From an uncultured Mesorhizobium sp. (GTDB lineage: Bacteria > Pseudomonadota > Alphaproteobacteria > Rhizobiales > Rhizobiaceae): DNA of 40,532 nucleotides. Numbering within the stretch: position 1 is the first letter of the stretch; the number at the start of each line of letters is the position of its first letter. The stretch is taken from contig CALFXR010000167.1 of the NCBI GenBank assembly GCA_937958475.1, positions 1 through 40,532 on the forward strand. Reading direction: 5' to 3'. Below, one piece after another: positions 34,342-40,532 of the stretch. A model generated the notes under the pieces. It made no database searches. It saw only the letters and a program-made list of their open reading frames with translations, and had not been told where the DNA came from. The position numbers and the translations under genes were made by a program.

Positions 34342-35058
34342 ATGCCCAAGATGCCGCAACCGCCGCGCATGCCGCCGCTCGTCACGCCGCTCGCGGCGAT
34401 GAAGCTCAAGCCCGTTCTCGTCGACCGGTCCGGCCGTCTCGTCCGGCTGCGCACGCTGCAGCCGCGCGAGGTCACGACCGAGATCGCCCAGTGGCTGGCC
34501 GATCCGGCGATCATGGAGGGCCTCAACGCGCCGCGGATGGCGATGGGGCTCGACGCCTTCCGCGCCTACGCCGGCAGCTTCGACAATCTGCGGCGCAGTC
34601 TGATCGCCGTTCGCGACGCCGCCGACGACACGCCGCTCGGCCTGATGTTCCTCGAGGTCGACCTGCGCCACAAGCTCGGTTCGGTTCACGTCGTCATGGG
34701 CGAGGGCCGCGGCCGCCGCCTCGACGCCGCCTACGAGGCGGCCCAGGTCCTGGCATGGCATTTCTTCACCGAGCGGAAGATGGAGAAGCTCACCTTCGCG
34801 CCATTGGCGCGCAATCGCGCCGCGGTCGCCGCCTGCCGCACGGGCCTCCTGCGCCAGGAGGGCGAGTTGAAGGCGCACCGCATCGACGGCCGCACCGGCG
34901 AGCGTCTCGACCAGCTGCTGTTCGCCCTGACGCTCGACGATTTCCGCCAGCGCACGCGCGCGGTGAGCGGTCCGCCGGTCTACCGTGGTCCGGGACTGTC
35001 CGCGACGCATGTCGCCGACACCATGGCCGCGCTGGGATGGAAGCCCCCCGCCGGCTGA
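34342..35058 (+). CDS. GNAT-like acetyltransferase domain protein
   Basis: The 238-residue protein resembles RimJ/RimL-type GNAT proteins: VDRSGRLVRLRTLQPREVTTEIAQWLADP as the N-terminal strand-helix unit, a central LGLMFLEVDLRHKLGSVHVVMGEG hairpin, and FTERKMEKLTFAPLARNRAAVAACRTGL as the C-terminal acetyl-CoA region. The usual Q/RxxGxG/A loop is replaced by GEGRGRRLDAAYEAA, so the catalytic status is uncertain. The start may be 34342 or the ATG at 34399 that begins MKLKPVL. It converges with the porin gene ten bases downstream. Confidence 0.75.
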   Translation: MPKMPQPPRMPPLVTPLAAMKLKPVLVDRSGRLVRLRTLQPREVTTEIAQWLADPAIMEGLNAPRMAMGLDAFRAYAGSFDNLRRSLIAVRDAADDTPLGLMFLEVDLRHKLGSVHVVMGEGRGRRLDAAYEAAQVLAWHFFTERKMEKLTFAPLARNRAAVAACRTGLLRQEGELKAHRIDGRTGERLDQLLFALTLDDFRQRTRAVSGPPVYRGPGLSATHVADTMAALGWKPPAG

Positions 35059-35068
35059 CGGGAACGCT

Positions 35069-35737
35069 TCAGAAGCGCAGGGCGAGGCCGATCTTCATCG
35101 TATCCAGCTTCGGCTTGAAGCGTGCGTCCGCCAGGCCTCCGGAATCGAAGGCGATCTCGTCGAAGCGGTAGAGCAGGTATTCGCCCTTCAGCGACAGGTG
35201 CCGGCTCAGCCGGTACTCGACGCCGACGCCGCCGACGCCGCCCCATTTGACGCCGGAGAACGCCGCGTTCGCGGGCGAACCGAAGGCGGGATAGTTGTAG
35301 CTCGTCGCCTCGAACCGGCCGGCCGCCACGCCGCCGGTGGCGTAGACGAGCAGCCGCTCCGTCGGCGTGTAGCCGAGGCGGGCGCGGGCCGTGGCGACCC
35401 AGTCGACGTCGTAGGTATAGGCTTCGCCCTTGCCGGCGGTCACCGGATCGACGTTGCCGAACTCGATCGCGCCGCCGTTGGTCCAGTCGATGTCGGCGAG
35501 CGCGCCGACGACGAAGGCACCGCTCTGCCAGTCCCCGCCGACGAAGAGGCCGCCGAGGAAGACGCTCTCCCCGTAGCTGCCGGCGAAGGCCGTGCTCGAC
35601 GCGGCGAAGTCGGTGGAGGACTCTCCGAAGCCGCCCTCGACGCCGACATACAGGCCGGTCCAGTCGAACCGGTCCTGCGCCTGCGCGGCCGAGGCCAGCG
35701 AAACGATGGCGACCGACGCCGCGAGAAGCTGTTTCAT
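35069..35737 (-). CDS. Outer membrane beta-barrel protein, Omp25/Omp31-like
   Basis: The 222-residue protein has a signal peptide ending AAQAQ (about 1-20), then FDWTGLYVGVEGGFG, the typical first strand of the Hyphomicrobiales Omp25/31 group. Alternating strands follow, including ARARLGYTPTERLLVYATGGVAAG and VEYRLSRHLSLKGEYLLYRFDE, and it ends in a C-terminal phenylalanine (LALRF), as outer membrane barrels do. An eight-strand barrel is likely. A weak TTGGCG-N17-TATGCC promoter pattern lies in the 79 bases upstream on the minus strand. Confidence 0.88.
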   Translation of the reverse strand: MKQLLAASVAIVSLASAAQAQDRFDWTGLYVGVEGGFGESSTDFAASSTAFAGSYGESVFLGGLFVGGDWQSGAFVVGALADIDWTNGGAIEFGNVDPVTAGKGEAYTYDVDWVATARARLGYTPTERLLVYATGGVAAGRFEATSYNYPAFGSPANAAFSGVKWGGVGGVGVEYRLSRHLSLKGEYLLYRFDEIAFDSGGLADARFKPKLDTMKIGLALRF

Positions 35738-35816
35738 TTCTGATTCCCAAGCCCTTACGCCGATGGCATAGCAATGCGCGAAGGCCGCGCCAAGCCGGCC
35801 GCGGCGCGAACCGGCG

Positions 35817-36458
35817 CTATTTTGCCTGGGCCGTCAGGATCTTCAGGGCAAAGGCCGAGAACACTCCGGCGAACAGCCAGTCGACGACGCGCGTGATGCG
35901 CGGGTTGGCCTTCATCATCGCGGCGAAGCCGTCGGCGGCGAGCACCATCGGTGCCGTCACCGGGATCGAAACGACGATGAACATCAGGCCGAGGAAGATC
36001 AGCTTGCCCGGCGCATGCGGATCCTGCGCCGAGACGAACTGCGGCAGGAAGGTCATGTAGAACAGGATGACCTTCGGGTTGAGCAGGTTGACCCCGATGC
36101 CCGTCGCCCAGTTCCGCAGGAGCGAGCGCTCGGCGCCGCGCACCGTCGTCGGCGAGAACGCCGAGCCGTAGCGGATCGCCTGCCAGGCGAGGAAGACGAG
36201 GTAGCCGGCCCCGAACAGCTTCAGCGCGAGGAAGGCGCCGGGCGAGGCGACGATCAGCGCCGAGACGCCGACCACCACCAGCAGCGTGTGGATGACGATG
36301 CCGCAGAACGAGCCGGCCATCGAGGCGAACCCCGCCGCCCTGCCCTGGCTCAGCGCCCGGCTGACGAACAGCGTCATGTCCGGCCCCGGGGTGATGGCGA
36401 GCACCAGCGTGGCGACGGCGAACTGCAGGACGACCGCGGTATCGGGGACGAATTCCAT
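35817..36458 (-). CDS. LysE family amino acid exporter
   Basis: The 213-residue protein has six hydrophobic segments and LysE/RhtB-family marks: LAITPGPDMTLFVSRALSQGRAAGFASMAG, KLFGAGYLVFLAWQAIRYG, and GIGVNLLNPKVILFYMTFLPQFV. The family exports amino acids such as lysine, homoserine or threonine; the substrate cannot be told. It starts nine bases after the stop of the glycosyltransferase gene, so the two are likely co-transcribed, though no functional link is obvious. Confidence 0.93.
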   Translation of the reverse strand: MEFVPDTAVVLQFAVATLVLAITPGPDMTLFVSRALSQGRAAGFASMAGSFCGIVIHTLLVVVGVSALIVASPGAFLALKLFGAGYLVFLAWQAIRYGSAFSPTTVRGAERSLLRNWATGIGVNLLNPKVILFYMTFLPQFVSAQDPHAPGKLIFLGLMFIVVSIPVTAPMVLAADGFAAMMKANPRITRVVDWLFAGVFSAFALKILTAQAK

Positions 36459-36467
36459 GGCGATTCT

Positions 36468-37910
36468 CTAGTCGATCCGGTAGATCGACGCCACCCACCC
36501 GTCGCGCTTGGTCAGGAACACCGTCGTCGGGACCAGCGCGACGCGCGCGGACCGCAGCACGACCTCGTCCGGCGGCGGCTCGTCGCCCATCTCGACGAGG
36601 ATCGCCGGCCCCGGGTCGGTCGCCAGCCACGGTCGCGTCAGCTCGAAATGATCGCGCGGATGCCCGGGGTCGGGGCGCCAGGCCTTGATGGTCAGCCCGC
36701 TGTCGCGCAACTCGTAGATCATCGAGGCGGTCACGCCGCGCCTGGTCAGCACCACCGTATCGACCTTCTGCTCCTCGGCGACCCGCCGCACCTTCGCCGC
36801 GAGGTCGCTCCAGCCGCGCAGCTTGCCCAGTTCGCCGGCCAGCGGCCCCCATGTGATGACGCCGGTGAAGACGCCGGCGAAGGCCGCCCCGACGGCCACG
36901 ACCGCGGCGAAGCCGAGAGTGGCGCGGAACCACCTTCTCCAGTCGAGCGCCAACATCGCCGCGGTGCCGAGGATCGCGGCGGCGGGAAAGGCGGTGGCCG
37001 CCCAGTTGCCGTTGGCGCGCATGACGAACGCCTGCAGCGCGATCAGCGCGAAGACGGGAAGCGAGTGGTAGGCGAGAAGCCGTCGCGCACGCCCGTCGAT
37101 GCCTCCGGCCCTTGCCGCGAGCGCCAGCCCGTAGGCGACGAACGCCGCGGGGCCGAGGATCACCATCTGGATGCCGACGAATTCGAGCACGCCGATAACG
37201 TTCGGGAAGCGCGATACCCCCGTTGCGTCGTCTCGCGTATGCGCGAAGGTGGCGAAGGCGTGTTCGGCGTTCCACAGGACGTTCGGCGCGATCAGGGCTG
37301 CCGCCAGCGCGAGGCCGGCGAGCGTGCCCGGGTGAAGCAGCGCCCGGCGCGCCCGCCGATCGGCGATCCCGTAGAGCGCGAAGCACAGCGGCAGGTAGAT
37401 CATGGCGTATTTGGCGTTGAGGCCGAAGCCGAGCGCCGCGCCGAGCAGCAGCCCGTCCGCCAGCGTCGGCCGCTCGACATGGCGTACGATCGCGAGCAGC
37501 CCCAGCGTCCAGAAGAACAGCAGCGGCACGTCCGTCGACATCAGCGTTGCCGACACCGAGGTGCCGGGCATGGTCGCGTAGACGATCGCCGACCAGAAGG
37601 CGATGCGGCGGTCGAACAGGCGCAGCGCCACGGCGTGGACCAGCAGCGCCGTGGCGAAATGGACGATCGGCGCCGGAAAGCGCACGCAGAAGGGCTGGTC
37701 GCCGCAGACCGACGTTCCGGCCGCGATCAGCCAGGCGATCAGCGGCGGCTTCGTGTAGTAGCCGAAGGCCGGTTCCTGGGCCCAGGCCCAGTACTGCGCC
37801 TCATCGAAATAGAGGTCGGCGTTGGAGAGGGCGAGTCCGAGCAGACGGACGGCGAGGACCGCGCCCAGGATCGTCAGCAGCGTCGGGTACCGCGGCTCGA
37901 TCCGCGGCAT
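36468..37910 (-). CDS. PMT/ArnT-like membrane glycosyltransferase (GT-C fold)
   Basis: The 480-residue protein has about ten to eleven membrane helices and the first-loop catalytic motif LYFDEAQYWAWAQ, in which Asp-Glu corresponds to the GT-C aspartate site, followed by YYTKPPLIAW as in ArnT-like and PMT-family sugar transferases. A C-terminal soluble domain (about 360-480) follows. Such enzymes use polyprenyl-phosphate sugars to decorate lipid A, glycans or proteins; the target is unknown. The ATG at 37910 is chosen for the GGAGGGG site eight bases upstream; a TTG at 37946 is possible. LysE follows after nine bases. Confidence 0.9.
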   Translation of the reverse strand: MPRIEPRYPTLLTILGAVLAVRLLGLALSNADLYFDEAQYWAWAQEPAFGYYTKPPLIAWLIAAGTSVCGDQPFCVRFPAPIVHFATALLVHAVALRLFDRRIAFWSAIVYATMPGTSVSATLMSTDVPLLFFWTLGLLAIVRHVERPTLADGLLLGAALGFGLNAKYAMIYLPLCFALYGIADRRARRALLHPGTLAGLALAAALIAPNVLWNAEHAFATFAHTRDDATGVSRFPNVIGVLEFVGIQMVILGPAAFVAYGLALAARAGGIDGRARRLLAYHSLPVFALIALQAFVMRANGNWAATAFPAAAILGTAAMLALDWRRWFRATLGFAAVVAVGAAFAGVFTGVITWGPLAGELGKLRGWSDLAAKVRRVAEEQKVDTVVLTRRGVTASMIYELRDSGLTIKAWRPDPGHPRDHFELTRPWLATDPGPAILVEMGDEPPPDEVVLRSARVALVPTTVFLTKRDGWVASIYRID

Positions 37911-38041
37911 CCGGTTCGCCCCTCCGGTCGGGATGTCTTCCGTCAACGGTCCAGCGGCTCCGGTTGGCTTCTCCTGCCCGCCCCGGTTCCTGACTATCCG
38001 ATCCGCAGGCCTTCGCCAACACGCAGCGGACCGTCACCGCA

Positions 38042-38962
38042 TCACTGTGACGTATCGCCTTCTTCCTCAGGCACTTCGTCCTGCTCGGCCATGACCTGTT
38101 CGCGCAGCTCGTAGGCCTCGCCCGTCCACACCCAGTGGCTGGGCGTCGTGCTGCCGACCATCGGCAGGGAGACCACCGTCGGAAAGCCGCCATTCGCGGT
38201 GCTGCGGTCGAGATGGATCAGCGAACCCTCGGTGTTGTAGGCGAGCTTCCAATCGGCGCCGGCGCCGGCACGGGCGAACCCCGCCACCGTGCACCCGGAC
38301 AAGCCGTAGTAGCCGGGCGAGCCGCACAGCGAGGCGAAGAGCAGCGCCTTGCCGTCGGCAAGCTCGACGCTGGCCGCCGACAGTTCGGGATTCGCGCCCG
38401 ACCAGGCGCGGAACAGGGCCGCCTCTTCGGCCAGCAGCGTCGTCGCGACGGGGACGGCCGGATCCGTCGGACTCAGCACGATGCGTTCGAACGCCGACAT
38501 GTCGACCTGGCTGCATCGCGGGGCGATCGCATCGATCGTGTCGCGCGATCCTTTCAGCGAGAAGGTCGCCTCCCGCTTCTTGCCGCCCTCGCCGATCGCG
38601 ACACCCATGCGCGCCGCCTCGCGCAGCGGCTGCAGGATCTCGAACGGCACCTCGACGTCCAGCGCCCCGTTGCGGGCGGCCGCCTCGACGGGGAAGGGCT
38701 CGCCGCCCACCGTCAGCACGCCCGCCGCCGGCTCGAGCGACCCGCCGTCTTCTCCGTCCACCCGGAACAGGAAGCTCCAGCGCTGCTCGATGCAGTAGAG
38801 CGAGGCGCTCGCGATGCCCTTCGCCGACTGCGGTTTCGGCAGCAGCGCGACGGCTCCCGAACCGGCTTCCTGCCAGCGGTCGTCGGCGGCCGCGGCACCT
38901 GCCGCGCCGGCCAGCGCGAGAGTTGCCAGGAACGCTGTTTCGATTGGTCCGAACGGTTTCAA
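38042..38962 (-). CDS. Secreted protein of unknown function
   Basis: I do not recognise this 306-residue protein. It has a signal peptide (about 1-25, ending AGAAAAD) and four cysteines after it (YCIEQRW, PRCSQVD and the pair in LCGSPGYYGLSGC), suggesting two disulfides. The N-terminal part (30-150), with YCIEQRWSFLFRVDG and a VPFEILQPLREAARMGVAIGEGG segment, resembles the general layout of IalB-like periplasmic domains, but not convincingly. The C-terminus is acidic (EDEVPEEEGD-like). The start is a TTG at 38962 with a good GAGGGG site eight bases upstream; no ATG fits the signal peptide. It is divergent from argG. Confidence 0.75.
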   Translation of the reverse strand: MKPFGPIETAFLATLALAGAAGAAAADDRWQEAGSGAVALLPKPQSAKGIASASLYCIEQRWSFLFRVDGEDGGSLEPAAGVLTVGGEPFPVEAAARNGALDVEVPFEILQPLREAARMGVAIGEGGKKREATFSLKGSRDTIDAIAPRCSQVDMSAFERIVLSPTDPAVPVATTLLAEEAALFRAWSGANPELSAASVELADGKALLFASLCGSPGYYGLSGCTVAGFARAGAGADWKLAYNTEGSLIHLDRSTANGGFPTVVSLPMVGSTTPSHWVWTGEAYELREQVMAEQDEVPEEEGDTSQ

Positions 38963-39120
38963 GCGGTCGTCCCCTCAGGTCGCGGCCCGATTTGCACGAA
39001 TCAGGCGAGTCTATCGGTGCCCGGTGCGGCGGCAAGCGTATTCTGCCGCAGGCGTCGGGCTTGCCTGCCCGCGAAGGGGCGTGATAGCTGGCGCAAAACC
39101 TGTCCGAGCGGAAGCGCAAA

Positions 39121-40341
<1,221 letters not shown>

Positions 40342-40355
40342 CGAATAGATCTGCC

Positions 40356-40392
40356 AAACCAAATTTGGGGCTCCAATTTTGGTTTTGCTCTT
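40356..40392 (+). terminator. Rho-independent terminator-like hairpin after argG
   Basis: A 13-position stem with one T-T mismatch (40356-40368 with 40373-40385) and loop GGCT is followed by a T-rich TTGCTCTT stretch. The stem is AT-rich compared with other terminators in the window, in line with the change in composition after argG. Confidence 0.6.
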
Positions 40393-40444
40393 GCTTGTCC
40401 AAGCTGCGTTGGTTTAGCTCAACTCATTGAGAAGGTGAGTCGCT

Positions 40445-40532
40445 ATGCCACCAGATATTGAGTCTCGAGCTGGTCGTTACGTCCAGTTCGGCAGCTACAG
40501 GTGCTTTTCACCATCCCCGCTGCCCCCTGTCC
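40445..40532 (+). CDS. Fic-family protein, N-terminus only (cut by window edge)
   Basis: An ATG at 40445 is preceded by a GAAGGTGAG ribosome site, and the frame stays open to the window end (29 residues). The visible sequence has GRYVQFGSYRCFSPSPLPP, which fits the Fic/DOC N-terminal domain pattern (GxY, then YxxFxPxPLPP). Fic proteins transfer AMP or other groups, and many are toxins or effectors; the catalytic HPFx(D/E)GN motif would lie beyond the window. The 190 bases after argG have 98 G or C of 191, well below the surrounding genes, suggesting acquisition by transfer. The call rests on a short stretch. Confidence 0.5.
   Translation, partial: MPPDIESRAGRYVQFGSYRCFSPSPLPPV

Noticed and set aside
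36015..38114. 699-codon plus-strand frame over lysE and the glycosyltransferase
   Set aside because: Antisense shadow; both minus-strand genes are well supported.
40408..40440. GGTTTAGCTCAACTC resembling a tRNA D-arm after argG
   Set aside because: No anticodon arm, T-arm or acceptor stem follows; it is better read as the leader of the Fic-like gene.

Overview
The window is GC-rich alphaproteobacterial chromosome, most likely a member of the Hyphomicrobiales (Rhizobiales) close to Mesorhizobium and other Phyllobacteriaceae. This rests on gene order and on lineage-typical families: hemC-hemD-Mic60-like next to tsaD-gpsA-EVE, dapF-mtaB-ftsY-ispZ, ccmABCDG divergent from acnA, DUF2794, DUF1127, IalB and an Omp25/31-like porin. 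It is essentially core genome. No tRNA, rRNA, CRISPR array, insertion sequence or prophage was recognised.

Layout. 1-2.5 kb (minus): Mic60-like membrane protein (cut by the window edge), hemD, hemC. 2.6-6.3 kb (plus): tsaD, gpsA, EVE protein, an ETFB-lysine-methyltransferase-like gene and a DUF1761 membrane protein. 6.5-12.4 kb (plus): alr, DUF1328, dapF, mtaB, ftsY, ispZ/yciB. 12.4-14.3 kb (minus): GAF-GGDEF-EAL protein. 14.4-15.4 kb (plus): FMN-dependent PPOX-class enzyme and a DUF1127 micro-protein. 15.4-16.3 kb (minus): a bile acid:sodium symporter-like carrier. 16.4-19.3 kb (minus): ccmA-B-C-D-G. 19.6-22.3 kb (plus): acnA with a strong terminator. 22.5-24.1 kb (plus): DUF1223 and DUF2794, separated by about 0.5 kb of apparently non-coding DNA with two clear hairpins. 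24.1-29.0 kb (minus): GNAT, Bax1-like protein, YbbP-like permease and YbbA-like ATPase, divergent from tesA (29.1 kb). 29.9-32.4 kb: thpR, a convergent and overlapping LMW protein tyrosine phosphatase, phhB, DUF1232 and IalB. 32.6-35.1 kb (plus): rlmN, a small membrane protein and a GNAT-like protein. 35.1-39.0 kb (minus): porin, LysE exporter, ArnT/PMT-like glycosyltransferase and an unknown secreted protein. 39.1-40.3 kb: argG. The last 190 bases are clearly less GC-rich and begin a Fic-domain protein, possibly the edge of an accessory region.

How the genes fit together. Tetrapyrrole synthesis (hemC, hemD), heme handling for c-type cytochromes (ccmABCDG) and an Fe-S enzyme (acnA) give the window an iron/heme theme. 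Several genes act on RNA or translation: tsaD and mtaB act in sequence on A37 of ANN-decoding tRNAs, rlmN modifies 23S rRNA and tRNA, thpR is a 2',3'-cyclic phosphodiesterase/ligase-like protein, and EVE domains read modified bases. Envelope functions are also well represented (alr, dapF, ftsY, ispZ, porin, glycosyltransferase, YbbAP/TesA).

I found no clear undescribed multi-gene system. The best leads are regulatory: an Irr ICE-like palindrome between ccmA and acnA, an FNR/FixK-type box just before ccmC, a PhaR-like palindrome before the DUF1127 gene, and the structured non-coding stretch before DUF2794. All regulator assignments are inferences from remembered motif consensus.
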